DNA of 25,987 nucleotides. It comes from an uncultured Oscillospiraceae bacterium. GTDB taxonomy: Bacteria > Bacillota_A > Clostridia > Oscillospirales > Oscillospiraceae. The DNA lies in NCBI GenBank assembly GCA_900754605.1, contig CAAEDK010000285.1, positions 1 to 25,987 on the forward strand, in the 5' to 3' direction. Position 1 is the first letter of the stretch, and every line of letters begins with the position of its first letter. Shown piece after piece: positions 1-8,327 of the stretch. The translations under genes and the position numbers were made by a program. The notes under the pieces were generated by a model. That model saw only the letters and a list, made by a program, of their open reading frames with translations. It had not been told where the DNA came from and ran no database searches.

Positions 1-3
1 ACA

Positions 4-51
4 AGCGCTGGGCCGCACCGTATATCAGACGGTGCGGCCCAGCGCTGTTTT
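4..51. terminator. Strong 17-bp hairpin terminator at the window edge
   Basis: Positions 4-20 and 30-46 are perfectly complementary over 17 bp with a 9-nt loop. On the plus strand the stem is followed by GTTTTGTT, which would terminate a gene lying before the window. The minus-strand transketolase genes end about 65 bases away and read into the same hairpin; their U-tract, if any, lies at or beyond base 1, so a bidirectional role is inferred. Bases 52-113 hold nothing else I recognise. Confidence 0.8.
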
Positions 52-113
52 GTTCGGACGCTCTGTGCAGCGGGACAGCTCCAGATGGCCCCCCTTAGCA
101 TCCGCTATATCAC

Positions 114-1055
114 TTACTTACAGAATTCTTTTGCGACCTCAACGATATGCTCTGCGGACAGACCGAACTGCTTGAGCAGGGCGGCGGCGGGGCCGGAGTG
201 TCCGAACTCATCGTTAATGCCGATACGGCGCACAGGAACAGGGCATTTTTCACTCAGGCAGGCGCACACAGCCTCGCCCAAGCCGCCGATGACGGAGTGC
301 TCCTCACAGGTGATGACCTTACCGCACTCTTTAGCGGCCTTGACCACCAGTTCCTCGTCCAAAGGCTTGATCGTGCAGATATTGATAACCCGGGCAGAGA
401 TCCCCGCCTCAGCCAGCACCTTGGCAGCTTCCACAGCCTCCGCTACCATCAGGCCAGTGGCAATGATGGCCACATCGCTGCCATCCCGCAGAACCTCGCC
501 CTTTCCAATCTCAAACTGGAAGCCCTCCTCCTCGTGGAGCACAGGCACAGCCAGCCGACCGAAGCGCAGGTAGACGGGGCCCTGGTGGGCATAGGCAGCC
601 TTAACAGCAGCCTTGGCCTCCACATCGTCCGCAGGGGACATGACCACCATGCCGGGAATGGACCGCATCAGAGCAAAGTCCTCGCAGCACTGGTGGGAAG
701 CGCCGTCCTCGCCCACAGAGATACCGCCGTGGGTGGCGCCGATCTTGACGTTCAGGTGGGGATAGCCGATGGAGTTGCGGATCTGCTCAAAAGCACGCCC
801 GGCGGCAAACATGGCAAAGCTGGAGGCAAATACCACCATACCCATGGAGGCTGCACCGGCAGCCACTGCCATCATGTTCCCCTCGGCGATGCCGCAGTTG
901 AAGTGCCGGTCGGGATAGGCCTTTTTGAACACACCGGTCTTGGTGGAGCCAGCCAGGTCGGCATCAAAGACGATCAGGTTGTCATGCTCCGCGCCCAGTT
1001 CCTTCAGGGCGTTCCCGTAGCTTTCACGGGTCGCGATCTTCTTCACATCCGCCAT
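114..1055 (-). CDS. Transketolase, C-terminal subunit
   Basis: This 313-residue protein is the pyrimidine-binding plus C-terminal half of a split transketolase, which moves two-carbon ketol units between sugar phosphates in the non-oxidative pentose phosphate pathway. GIAEGNM at residues 55-61 carries the catalytic glutamate (E58) that activates thiamine diphosphate. GEDGASHQ at 115-122 is the family loop facing the active site, and the C-terminal transketolase domain covers roughly 190-310. It needs the N-terminal subunit encoded immediately upstream; the stop of that gene and this ATG are separated by one base, and the ribosome site GGAGGCG lies inside the end of the upstream gene, which implies translational coupling. 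Split transketolases are common in Clostridia and archaea. DXS is unlikely because the protein is only half-length and the partner lacks DXS-type extensions. Confidence 0.93.
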   Translation of the reverse strand: MADVKKIATRESYGNALKELGAEHDNLIVFDADLAGSTKTGVFKKAYPDRHFNCGIAEGNMMAVAAGAASMGMVVFASSFAMFAAGRAFEQIRNSIGYPHLNVKIGATHGGISVGEDGASHQCCEDFALMRSIPGMVVMSPADDVEAKAAVKAAYAHQGPVYLRFGRLAVPVLHEEEGFQFEIGKGEVLRDGSDVAIIATGLMVAEAVEAAKVLAEAGISARVINICTIKPLDEELVVKAAKECGKVITCEEHSVIGGLGEAVCACLSEKCPVPVRRIGINDEFGHSGPAAALLKQFGLSAEHIVEVAKEFCK

Positions 1056-1056
1056 C

Positions 1057-1902
1057 TTACATCGCCTCCACTTCCGCCAGCTGAGCGCTCAGCTCCTTCA
1101 TGGCGATCTCATATTCCTCATCATTGGGAGCCTTGCCATGCCAGCCGGCCTGGTTCTCCATAAAGCTGACGCCCTTGCCCTTGGTCGTCTTCATCACGAT
1201 GGCAAAGGGAACGCCCTTGGTCTCCCGGGCCTTAGCGAAGGCAGACTCCATCTGCTCAAAGTCATGGCCGTCGATCTCTGCCACCTCAAAGCCAAAGGCA
1301 CGCAGCTTCTCCGGGATGGGATAGGGGCTCATGACATCCGCCACATTTCCATCGATCTGAAGGCCATTGTTGTCGATGATGACGCACAGGTTGTCCAGCT
1401 TATAGTGGTGGGCAAACATCATGGCCTCCCACACCTGGCCCTCCTGGATCTCACCGTCACCCAACAGGGTGTACACTCGGCAGGACTTGCCCTGCTGCCG
1501 GGCTGCCAGCGCCATACCACAGGCAGCGGATATGCCCTGGCCCAGGGACCCGGTGGACATATCTACTCCAGGCACTGTGTTCATGTTGGGATGGCCCTGG
1601 AGATAGCTCCCAATGTGCCGCAGCGTCAGCAGGTCCTCCTCAGGGAAAAAGCCCCGGAGCGCCAGTGCCGCATACAGGCCGGGGGCAGTGTGGCCCTTGG
1701 ACAGCACAAAGCGGTCCCGGTCCGCCCACTTGGGATCTTTGGGCTCCACATTCAGCTCCTTGCAGTACAGGTAGGTGAACAGATCTGCGGCGGACAGGCT
1801 CCCGCCAGGATGGCCGGCCTTGGCCGCGTGGGTCCCCTTGATCACACCCATGCGCACCTTGCAGGCCGTGGCCATCAGTTGCTTCTTTTCGTTGGCTGTC
1901 AT
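1057..1902 (-). CDS. Transketolase, N-terminal subunit
   Basis: This 281-residue protein is the thiamine-diphosphate-binding half of a split transketolase. The TPP/Mg motif begins at GDGE (148-151) and ends at NN (178-179). Substrate and cofactor histidines appear in GHPGGS (H31), LSKGH (H71) and QGHP (H104), and the family motif TGSLGQG follows near 117-123. I chose the ATG at 1902 because AGAAGGAG lies 5-6 bases upstream; an in-frame extension to 2001 would include residues unlike any transketolase and would run over the promoter. It is the first gene of a two-gene operon with the C-terminal subunit and should form a heterotetramer with it in the cytoplasm. The 5' leader of about 80 bases has a small hairpin (1922-1928 with 1935-1941) just before the ribosome site, of unknown significance. 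Confidence 0.93.
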   Translation of the reverse strand: MTANEKKQLMATACKVRMGVIKGTHAAKAGHPGGSLSAADLFTYLYCKELNVEPKDPKWADRDRFVLSKGHTAPGLYAALALRGFFPEEDLLTLRHIGSYLQGHPNMNTVPGVDMSTGSLGQGISAACGMALAARQQGKSCRVYTLLGDGEIQEGQVWEAMMFAHHYKLDNLCVIIDNNGLQIDGNVADVMSPYPIPEKLRAFGFEVAEIDGHDFEQMESAFAKARETKGVPFAIVMKTTKGKGVSFMENQAGWHGKAPNDEEYEIAMKELSAQLAEVEAM

Positions 1903-1989
1903 AGCATACTCCTTCTCTAACCTCCCGCTGAAGTGCGGGGGAAATATCCAGGCCGACCCCGGAAGATGCGATTTTCTGTTCTGACCCTC

Positions 1990-2018
1990 ATTATAAGACA
2001 AGCGCAGGAAAACTGCAA
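1990..2018 (-). promoter_or_regulatory. SigA-type promoter of the transketolase operon
   Basis: Read on the minus strand, TTGCAG (2018-2013) and a perfect TATAAT (1995-1990) are separated by 17 bases. Transcription should start near 1983, giving a leader of about 80 bases. Confidence 0.75.
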
Positions 2019-2135
2019 GGTACTACTTTACAAGTAAATCAAAAACACCGCCCATAAGGCAGCACAATACCAAATTTCAATGAAGCGGCTCTGGCATTGA
2101 GGGGATCAGAGAAACAATCACAATCTGACTTGTGC

Positions 2136-2175
2136 AAAAAAGTCGGAGCAAACGTCATAACATTTGCTCCGACTT
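2136..2175 (-). terminator. Intrinsic terminator of the tRNA-Leu gene
   Basis: A perfect 13-bp stem (2140-2152 with 2163-2175) is followed on the minus strand by six Ts. The 5' arm of the stem begins at the last A of the encoded CCA end of the tRNA, so the tRNA and its terminator abut with no spacer. Bases 2019-2135, between this terminator and the transketolase promoter, hold no gene or clear signal. Confidence 0.88.
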
Positions 2176-2261
2176 GGTGCCGGTGACCGGACTCGAACCG
2201 GTACGCTGTCGCCAGCGGTGGATTTTGAGTCCACTACGTCTACCAATTCCATCACACCGGC
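2175..2261 (-). tRNA. tRNA-Leu (anticodon CAA)
   Basis: Minus-strand cloverleaf of 87 bases including an encoded CCA. The acceptor stem pairs GCCGGTG with CACCGGC and the discriminator base is A, as expected for leucine. The anticodon arm has loop CTCAAAA, giving anticodon CAA (reads UUG). A long variable arm (class II tRNA) precedes the T arm with GGTTCGAGTCC. It is a single-gene unit with its own promoter 7 bases upstream and its own terminator. Confidence 0.96.
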
Positions 2262-2274
2262 CGGTACAGGTCAC

Positions 2275-2303
2275 ATTATACAAGAAACCTGCGCAATTTG
2301 CAA
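2275..2303 (-). promoter_or_regulatory. SigA-type promoter of the tRNA-Leu gene
   Basis: On the minus strand TTGCAA (2303-2298) and TATAAT (2280-2275) are separated by 17 bases. The predicted start near 2268 is about 7 bases before the mature tRNA 5' end. Confidence 0.78.
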
Positions 2304-2336
2304 GAACAAAATTCCATGACTTTCCGAATAAGTTGT

Positions 2337-2370
2337 TGACCCGGCCACCCCAAACAGGGCGGCCGGGTCA
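2337..2370 (-). terminator. Hairpin downstream of the M23 peptidase gene
   Basis: A 10-bp perfect outer stem (2337-2346 with 2361-2370), extended internally by CCC/GGG pairing, lies 46 bases past the peptidase stop. The minus-strand U-tract is poor (ACAACTTATT), so it may be a weak or factor-assisted terminator. Confidence 0.55.
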
Positions 2371-2415
2371 GTTCTTCCATACTCTGCCTCCTGATTTTGG
2401 TACACTCTATCCTAA

Positions 2416-3930
2416 TCAGGGCAGATAAGACAGCGGATTGACCGATGACCCGCGGACCCGAACCTCAAAATGACAGTGGACACCTGTGGAGCGCCCGGTA
2501 CTGCCCGCCTTAGCGATTTGCTGTCCTTTGTACACTTTCTGTCCAGCAGAAACAAGCAGCGAAGAGTTGTGTCCATAATAGGTCTGTGTTCCGTTATCGT
2601 GCGTGATGATCACCAATTTACCATAGCTGCCTTTGTAGCCTGCATAGGTAACCGTACCGCCATCTGCAGCCCGGACGGCCGCGCCATAAGAGGCAGAAAT
2701 ATCGATTCCAGAGTGATAACTGTAACTGCCAAAGATATATCGTCCTCCAAAGTAGGAGGTGATCCTTCCCCGAATCGGCCACTGATAACTTCCAGAGGAC
2801 GCCGTCTTGGGCTTTTCCTTTGTCCCGATCGCTTTTACCGTCTTGGTCGGCTCCCGCAATGTGGTCGTGTTGTTGATGACCCGCCCAGTCTCCTGACCAT
2901 TGACATAGGTGATCGTGGCATCCACCTGGGCCTCACCCTCTACTCCCTGTGTGACGATCTTACTATTCCCCTTGTACATGGAAGCGTCCTTGACCTCCTC
3001 CACCGGGCATGGGATAGATTCCACATAGGTCACATCGTCCACTGTCTCGACCGAGAGAAGAGGTGTGAGTTCTTTGACGTTGAGCACATCACCCACCATC
3101 AAGCGGTTGATATCTACCGCAGGATTCAATGCTTTCAGGTCGCTTACCGACATATCATTGGCATACGCAATGGCATTAAAGGTATCTCCCGCCACCACAG
3201 TATAGGTGGTGGAGCCATTGCCGCTGGCTTGAAGCGCCTTTTCCATCTCCCGAATGGTCATCAGGTCGTTCACCTCATACACCGGCTCTGTGGCAACAGT
3301 GTCTAGGAAACGCACAGATACTGTATTTTCTGTGGTATACCGGGCCTTCATACTATCCAGCAGCTGATTCAGAGAGTCCTCGTCCTTGACTGCCCCCACC
3401 TTCTGGCCGTCCACCAAAACCTGATACTTCCGCAGTTCACCGCTGACTGCGTCCAGCTGATTATAAAAATAATTCTGAAGCTCCTCTGGGGTAGTCAGAT
3501 CGGAACGCAGGCTCAGGGCAAATTCATATTCCAGATTCCCCTCCACCTGGTAGTCATAGCCAAGCAGCTGACTGCCAGTCTCCTCTACGCTCTTGATCGC
3601 CTTCTGTACCATTCCTTCGTCAGCTACCACGCCAACCGGCTCGCCGTCCAACGTCACTGCATAGCTTGGGGAGTACAACGTTGTCAAAGTCAAAGCCACT
3701 GCCAGGGCAGCAGAGCAAACCAGAAAAGAGACTGGCCCCGCAGCCCGGTTGCCTGCCACCACATTGTGGACTTGATGGGCCGCCCGTCGTCCATGGATCC
3801 GGGCCCACTCCTGGAAAGCCTTCCAATAGATAGGGGCCTCTTCCTTAAATTGTTCCCAGCGTTCCCGCAATCCTCGGTTCTCAGGGCGGCGGGGAGGTTC
3901 TGTATTCGATTGTTTCATCGCATTTTCCAT
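2416..3930 (-). CDS. Membrane-anchored LysM-G5-M23 murein endopeptidase
   Basis: This 504-residue protein should cleave peptidoglycan cross-bridges outside the membrane. After a charged cytoplasmic N-terminus there is one membrane segment (about 66-86), a mixed region, a LysM domain (about 241-287, starting TYTVVAGDT), a G5-type domain (about 290-370) and a C-terminal M23/LytM domain (about 390-495). The zinc ligands are present: HxxxD at H406/D410 and HxH at H485/H487, so the enzyme looks active. I chose ATG 3930, preceded by GAGG at 6 bases; GTG 3948 (six residues more) and ATG 3918 are alternatives. LysM plus G5 suggests tight wall and glycan binding, as in Clostridia proteins used in elongation or spore-coat/cortex remodelling. 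It has its own promoter and a WalR-like box at the transcription start. Confidence 0.92.
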   Translation of the reverse strand: MENAMKQSNTEPPRRPENRGLRERWEQFKEEAPIYWKAFQEWARIHGRRAAHQVHNVVAGNRAAGPVSFLVCSAALAVALTLTTLYSPSYAVTLDGEPVGVVADEGMVQKAIKSVEETGSQLLGYDYQVEGNLEYEFALSLRSDLTTPEELQNYFYNQLDAVSGELRKYQVLVDGQKVGAVKDEDSLNQLLDSMKARYTTENTVSVRFLDTVATEPVYEVNDLMTIREMEKALQASGNGSTTYTVVAGDTFNAIAYANDMSVSDLKALNPAVDINRLMVGDVLNVKELTPLLSVETVDDVTYVESIPCPVEEVKDASMYKGNSKIVTQGVEGEAQVDATITYVNGQETGRVINNTTTLREPTKTVKAIGTKEKPKTASSGSYQWPIRGRITSYFGGRYIFGSYSYHSGIDISASYGAAVRAADGGTVTYAGYKGSYGKLVIITHDNGTQTYYGHNSSLLVSAGQKVYKGQQIAKAGSTGRSTGVHCHFEVRVRGSSVNPLSYLP

Positions 3931-3989
3931 ATACGGCCTCGTGCACACATTTCTCCCGCCTGAAAAAGTGACAGACTGGAAAAGAAAAG

Positions 3990-4006
3990 ATTACAAAATG
4001 GTTACA
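3990..4006 (-). promoter_or_regulatory. Candidate WalR (YycF) box
   Basis: On the minus strand the sequence reads TGTAAC-CATTT-TGTAAT, an exact match to the known WalR direct-repeat consensus TGTWAH-N5-TGTWAH. It covers about +1 to +17 of the predicted peptidase transcript. WalRK controls murein hydrolase genes in Firmicutes, so the target fits; the position at the start site would favour repression. Confidence 0.55.
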
Positions 4007-4012
4007 AACGAA

Positions 4013-4041
4013 ACTATACACGGAAACGTGGCCTCCGTCAA
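4013..4041 (-). promoter_or_regulatory. SigA-type promoter of the M23 peptidase gene
   Basis: On the minus strand TTGACG (4041-4036) and TATAGT (4018-4013) are 17 bases apart. The predicted start is near 4006, with a leader of about 76 bases. Confidence 0.75.
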
Positions 4042-4153
4042 GTCCCTTTCCGTTTAGAAGTATGAACTTTCTGATAATTCATACAGATTTGTGCATTTTT
4101 CCGCTTACAGCGACATCCTTCCCGGTGTTTTCCTGGTTCTCAGGCCATATAAG

Positions 4154-4179
4154 AAGGGCGGCCGCAACTGGCCGCCCTT
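4154..4179 (-). terminator. Intrinsic terminator of prfB
   Basis: A perfect 10-bp GC-rich stem (4154-4163 with 4170-4179) with a 6-nt loop, 40 bases past the prfB stop. The minus-strand tail is CTTATAT, a modest U-tract. Confidence 0.7.
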
Positions 4180-4218
4180 TGAACATACAATGATATGATC
4201 CGGGTTCTTGATCCCGCT

Positions 4219-5340
4219 TTATTTAGTTGCCCAATTCCCAGTAGCCTCAGCTGTCAGATATGCATTGATGAATCCATCCAGATCCCCGTCCATCACACTG
4301 CTGATCGCGCTGGTCTCATAGGCCGTACGGTTATCTTTCACCAGCTGATAGGGCATGAACACATAAGAGCGGATCTGACTGCCCCACTCTATCTTCAGCT
4401 GGACACCCTTCAGGTCAGAGATTTTCTCCGCCTTCTCCTGCATTTGGAGTTCTACCAGCTTGGCTCGCAGCATTTTCATACAGTTGTCCTTATTCTGGAA
4501 CTGGCTGCGTTCCTGCTGACTGGCCACCACCACGCCGGTGGGCTTGTGGATCAGACGGACAGCGGAGGAGGTCTTATTGACGTGCTGGCCGCCTGCGCCA
4601 GAGGCACGGTAGACCTGCATCTCGATATCCTCCGGTCGGATCTCGATTTCTACATCCTCCGGAAGGTCAGGCATGACTTCTACCGAGGCAAAGGAGGTCT
4701 GCCGCCGGGCATTGGCATCAAAGGGAGACACCCGCACCAAGCGGTGAACACCGTGCTCTCCCCGAAGGTAGCCGTAGGCATTTTCTCCCTCAATCATAAT
4801 AGTAGCCGACTTAATACCCGCCTCGTCACCGTCCTGATAGTCCATGATCTGATAGGTAAAACCGTGACGCTCTGTCCAGCGGGTGTACATGCGGTAGAGC
4901 ATTTGGGCCCAATCCTGGGCCTCTGTTCCACCAGCACCTGGGTGGATGGTCAGGATGACATTGGAACTATCATACTCTCCCGTGAGCAGAGTCTGGAGGC
5001 GCGCTTCTTCCATATCCCGCTCCAGCTGAGCAAAGCCTTCCTCCAACTCTGGTACCAGAGACTCGTCCTCAAACTCATTTCCCATCTCGCACAGAGCCAT
5101 CAGATCATCCCACTCCTGGCAGCGCTTGTGCTGTTTGTCCACCTTATTCTGGAGAGTCTTGATGCGCTGCTGCACCTTCTGGGCCTTCTCCAAGTTGTTC
5201 CAGAACCCATCAGCGGCAGACTCCGCCTGGAGCATATCCAGCTCTCGCTCCGCCCCCTCCAGATCCAGGGCCCTGCCCAGTTCCTCCAGGGTGGGAGCCA
5301 AATTGTTCAGCTTGACCTTATATTCGTCGAATTGAAGCAT
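4219..5340 (-). CDS. prfB: Peptide chain release factor 2 (RF2), no frameshift
   Basis: This 373-residue protein recognises UGA and UAA stop codons and triggers peptide release. The anticodon-like tripeptide SPF at 205-207 identifies RF2 rather than RF1, and GGQ at 250-252 is the catalytic motif acting in the peptidyl transferase centre. The reading frame is continuous: residues L25-D26, the exact place of the classical CTT-TGA-C programmed +1 frameshift, are encoded here as CTG-GAT, so the autoregulatory frameshift is absent. I chose ATG 5340 because GAGG sits 6 bases upstream; an ATG at 5358 would add six residues but has a poorer ribosome site. It is a single-gene unit with its own promoter and terminator. 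A protein-methylated glutamine in GGQ is expected from family knowledge. Confidence 0.96.
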   Translation of the reverse strand: MLQFDEYKVKLNNLAPTLEELGRALDLEGAERELDMLQAESAADGFWNNLEKAQKVQQRIKTLQNKVDKQHKRCQEWDDLMALCEMGNEFEDESLVPELEEGFAQLERDMEEARLQTLLTGEYDSSNVILTIHPGAGGTEAQDWAQMLYRMYTRWTERHGFTYQIMDYQDGDEAGIKSATIMIEGENAYGYLRGEHGVHRLVRVSPFDANARRQTSFASVEVMPDLPEDVEIEIRPEDIEMQVYRASGAGGQHVNKTSSAVRLIHKPTGVVVASQQERSQFQNKDNCMKMLRAKLVELQMQEKAEKISDLKGVQLKIEWGSQIRSYVFMPYQLVKDNRTAYETSAISSVMDGDLDGFINAYLTAEATGNWATK

Positions 5341-5396
5341 AATGGTCCTCACTCTCATTCCATCTCAGTTGTTGAAATTCCAAATTCAGCCCAATT

Positions 5397-5425
5397 ATTA
5401 TATCCGAAGCTGAGGAAAAAGTAAA
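5397..5425 (-). promoter_or_regulatory. Probable promoter of prfB
   Basis: On the minus strand TTTACT (5425-5420) and a perfect TATAAT (5402-5397) are separated by 17 bases, 57 bases upstream of the prfB ATG. Confidence 0.65.
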
Positions 5426-5487
5426 GAAGCAGCCGGTCGAAAAAGTCAGTTTCCTCTTTTTCAACAATCGCTCCCGATTCCCTATAT

Positions 5488-5522
5488 AAAAACGCACCCC
5501 TTCTCCTTGGAAAAGGGGTGCG
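5488..5522 (-). terminator. Intrinsic terminator of the TRAP operon
   Basis: A 10-bp perfect stem (5493-5502 with 5513-5522) followed on the minus strand by five Ts, 28 bases after the permease stop. Confidence 0.85.
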
Positions 5523-5550
5523 CTTGATCCACACAAACAGCTGTAAGCAG

Positions 5551-7707
5551 TTACGCAACCGCCGCATGGCGCTTCTCAGAAATGATTTGATACGCCAGGA
5601 TAGCAACCAGAATCGCGATACCAATCACGTCAGTCAACGTACCGGGATGAATCATCATCAAGCCGGCAGCCACGCTGACTACTCTGAGCATAATATTCAG
5701 CTTCTGAAGCATAAATCCAATCAGACCAGCAGCAATCAGGAACATACCACCGAAGGAGGTAATAACAACCTTGATCACATCAAAGGGACCCACATTATCC
5801 CCAATAAACAGCATGATGGGGCTGTACGCAAAGATATAGGGGATGATGAAGGCAGCGATGGCCAGACGGGTGGCGTTGAACGCAGTCTTCATGGGGGGAG
5901 CCTTAGCGATGGCGGAGCCAGCATAGGCAGCCAGAGCCACAGGAGGAGTAATATCAGCCACGATGCCAAAGTAGAACACGAAGAAGTGGGCAGCCAAGAC
6001 CGGCAGACCCATCTTAATCAGGATGGGCGCACAGGTGGTGGCCATGATGATGTAGTTTGCAGTTGTGGGAACACCCATGCCCAGGATGACACAGCAGATC
6101 ATAGTCAAAACCAAGGCAATGATCAGGTGACCACCCGCGATGCCTACGATGGCATTGATCAGAATCTGACCCAGGCCAGTGTAGGTCACCACGCCAGCAA
6201 TGATGCCGGCCATGCCGCAGGCCACGCCCACGGACAGGGTGCTCTTGGTGCCGCTCTCGAGGGCGCTGATGTAAGTGCCAACATTCTGCATATTGGGCTT
6301 GCTGATCAGATGGCAGGCTACCACCAGCACAAAGAAAATACCGAAGCAGGCCAGTGTGAAGGTCTCCTGCATCTCCAGGGAGTCAGCAAAGCCAGGAACC
6401 AGATCAGGCAGATAGACTTTGCCCAGTGCATAGACCAACAGGGGGATGGACGGGACCATCATCACAAACTTCTTAGAGCCAGTCTCCTTGTCAGCCATAC
6501 CAGCCACGATGGCCACCAGGCAGGCAACAACGGCGCTGTATGCCATGGTGAAGGTGCCGCTCTGGATCACCATGAACACCAGGACAATCAGAGGCAGCAG
6601 CAGATAGAGCTTGGGGAAAATATCCTTGCCCTTGGGCAGGGAGTCCTTGTCCAGACCCTTCAGGCCGATAGACTTGGCTTTAAAGTGGACCATTAGGAAA
6701 ATGCCGGTGAAGTACAGAGCCGCAGGCAGGATAGCACGCACCAAGATGTCAGCATACTCTGTACCGGTCATCTCTGCCATCAGGAAGGCAGCGGCGCCCA
6801 TGATGGGGGGCATGATCTGTCCGCCAGTGGAGGATGCTGCTTCGACGGCGCCAGCAAATTCAGGGGGATAGCCAGTCCGCTTCATCAGGGGAATGGTAAC
6901 TGCACCGGTGGTCACGGTGTTACCCACGGAAGAGCCGGACACCATGCCGCACAGGGCAGAGGAGATAACAGCCACCTTGGCGGGACCGCCAGTAGCTGCA
7001 CCAGCGATGCTGTTAGCACAGTCAATGAAGAACGCAGCGATACCGGTAGCCTCCAAGAAAGATCCAAACAGCACGAACAAGAAGATGTACGTGGAGCAGA
7101 CCTGAATGGGGGTACCAATGATACCGTTGGTAGTATAGACCAAGTTATAAATTGTGCCTTGCAGGGGCTTGTCAGCACCCATAGGCAGCAATGTGTAGGC
7201 AACAAAAGCAGCTGCCACAATGATAATGGGGATACCGACAACCCGGCGGCAGGCCTCTACCAGCACCAGGATCGCAATGATACCGATGATAATCTGGGGA
7301 GTGCCGATGCGGCGCCCCATTGCAATCAGTTCCTCTTTGAAAATGATCTGATAGAAATAGACGCCAACTGCCACCACAAGCAGAACGATATCATAAAAAG
7401 GAATATGATTGGGTTTGAGCTTCATGTTTTTGTTGATGGGATACATGATAAATACAAACGCCAAAACAACGCCCAAGAAGAAACAGCGGCGCACGCTGCC
7501 CTCCCAAGTGGAAAACATACTGACCCAAATCATCATCAGCATGAATAGAGCCATCCCGTAACGGACTACCCGTGCAGGAAGGCCCGTCCAAATTCGGACA
7601 TTGGATTCGCGGTCATATTTTTTCATGACCGCTTCTACGTCTTCTGCGGAGCCGACTTCCACATCCGCTGGCGCGGTGTTTACAGTCTGCTTCTCTTGTT
7701 CAGCCAT
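5551..7707 (-). CDS. TRAP transporter fused permease (4TM/12TM type)
   Basis: This 718-residue polytopic protein is the fused small (DctQ-like) and large (DctM-like) membrane subunits of a TRAP transporter, which uses an ion gradient to import a substrate delivered by an extracytoplasmic binding protein. A soluble N-terminus (1-45) precedes many hydrophobic segments. DctM signatures include GMVSGSSVGNT at 254-264, ASSTGGQIMPPIMG at 291-304 and a second MGVPTTANYI motif in the C-terminal half, forming the pseudo-repeat. ATG 7707 is preceded by GGAGGAGG. It is the last gene of an operon with a TAXI-type binding lipoprotein and a DUF1850 protein, the standard TAXI-TRAP arrangement. The substrate cannot be read from sequence; TAXI systems studied so far handle organic acids and amino-acid-like compounds. 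Confidence 0.95.
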   Translation of the reverse strand: MAEQEKQTVNTAPADVEVGSAEDVEAVMKKYDRESNVRIWTGLPARVVRYGMALFMLMMIWVSMFSTWEGSVRRCFFLGVVLAFVFIMYPINKNMKLKPNHIPFYDIVLLVVAVGVYFYQIIFKEELIAMGRRIGTPQIIIGIIAILVLVEACRRVVGIPIIIVAAAFVAYTLLPMGADKPLQGTIYNLVYTTNGIIGTPIQVCSTYIFLFVLFGSFLEATGIAAFFIDCANSIAGAATGGPAKVAVISSALCGMVSGSSVGNTVTTGAVTIPLMKRTGYPPEFAGAVEAASSTGGQIMPPIMGAAAFLMAEMTGTEYADILVRAILPAALYFTGIFLMVHFKAKSIGLKGLDKDSLPKGKDIFPKLYLLLPLIVLVFMVIQSGTFTMAYSAVVACLVAIVAGMADKETGSKKFVMMVPSIPLLVYALGKVYLPDLVPGFADSLEMQETFTLACFGIFFVLVVACHLISKPNMQNVGTYISALESGTKSTLSVGVACGMAGIIAGVVTYTGLGQILINAIVGIAGGHLIIALVLTMICCVILGMGVPTTANYIIMATTCAPILIKMGLPVLAAHFFVFYFGIVADITPPVALAAYAGSAIAKAPPMKTAFNATRLAIAAFIIPYIFAYSPIMLFIGDNVGPFDVIKVVITSFGGMFLIAAGLIGFMLQKLNIMLRVVSVAAGLMMIHPGTLTDVIGIAILVAILAYQIISEKRHAAVA

Positions 7708-7731
7708 ATTGAGTCTCCTCCTCCAGCTTTT

Positions 7732-8307
7732 TTAAAACAACCGATGCTCATATTGAAATGACACGATTGACCTTCTTCCACACAAATTGCTCAGACTAAT
7801 GATCTTCACATCACCCACCTGCTGCTCCAGCTGGTCAGTAAACACCCCAACAAGCGGCTTGATCTCCGGGTAATCCGGGTGAATGTCTCCCAGCATTAGG
7901 GTCCGGTCCGACACCATTCCCACCGAACAGGTGAACTGTTCAAACTCTTGATGGATGTTTCCTACAATGATTGCGCCGTCCTCACCCAAGGTCATGGTCT
8001 CTCCCGAACCCACTTCCGTCTGGACTCCTGCGCCAAATTGATAATAGATCGTCTCCTCGGCATACATTTTTCCGTCCTCTGACACCTCATAGACGTCAAT
8101 CAGAGGCCGAAGATTGACAGAATGAATGAATCCGATGGCAAATTGCTCTCCTGGCTTCAGAGGATACCTGGCCAGTTCCTCGCCACTCTTCCCGTCCGAT
8201 ACGACGAGATACCATCCAGCACTGGATACCAGAAAGAGAATGGCCGCCGCAGCCATAGCAGCCAGTGCTACCACTGCGACGGCCAGCTTTCGATGTGTTC
8301 GAAACAA
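7732..8307 (-). CDS. DUF1850 protein of the TAXI-TRAP system
   Basis: This 191-residue protein has a basic N-terminus, one hydrophobic anchor (about 8-33) and an extracytoplasmic domain containing the FIHSVNLRP segment (around 60) typical of DUF1850. DUF1850 genes are almost always next to TAXI-TRAP transporters; the function is unknown and an accessory role outside the membrane is inferred. The start is uncertain: no ATG or GTG precedes the anchor in frame, and the best choice is TTG 8307, without an obvious ribosome site, 20 bases after the stop of the binding-protein gene. A 7-bp inverted repeat (GCTGTAA-TCC-TTACAGC) spans that stop codon, so translation may depend on coupling and mRNA structure. 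The downstream permease ATG is 24 bases away. Confidence 0.8.
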   Translation of the reverse strand: MFRTHRKLAVAVVALAAMAAAAILFLVSSAGWYLVVSDGKSGEELARYPLKPGEQFAIGFIHSVNLRPLIDVYEVSEDGKMYAEETIYYQFGAGVQTEVGSGETMTLGEDGAIIVGNIHQEFEQFTCSVGMVSDRTLMLGDIHPDYPEIKPLVGVFTDQLEQQVGDVKIISLSNLCGRRSIVSFQYEHRLF

Positions 8308-8327
8308 ATCAGTTTCTGCTGTAAGGA

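Noticed and set aside
2132..2428. Plus-strand open frame of 98 codons over the tRNA region
   Set aside because: It runs through the antisense of tRNA-Leu and its terminator and has no protein features.
4195..5424. Long plus-strand open frame of 409 codons opposite prfB
   Set aside because: It is a shadow of the RF2 gene in the opposite strand, with no recognisable domain and no ribosome site.
5518..6696. Long plus-strand open frame of 392 codons opposite the TRAP permease
   Set aside because: It is His/Gln/Asp-rich, typical of the reverse frame of a membrane protein gene, lacks a ribosome site and overlaps a clear TRAP permease.
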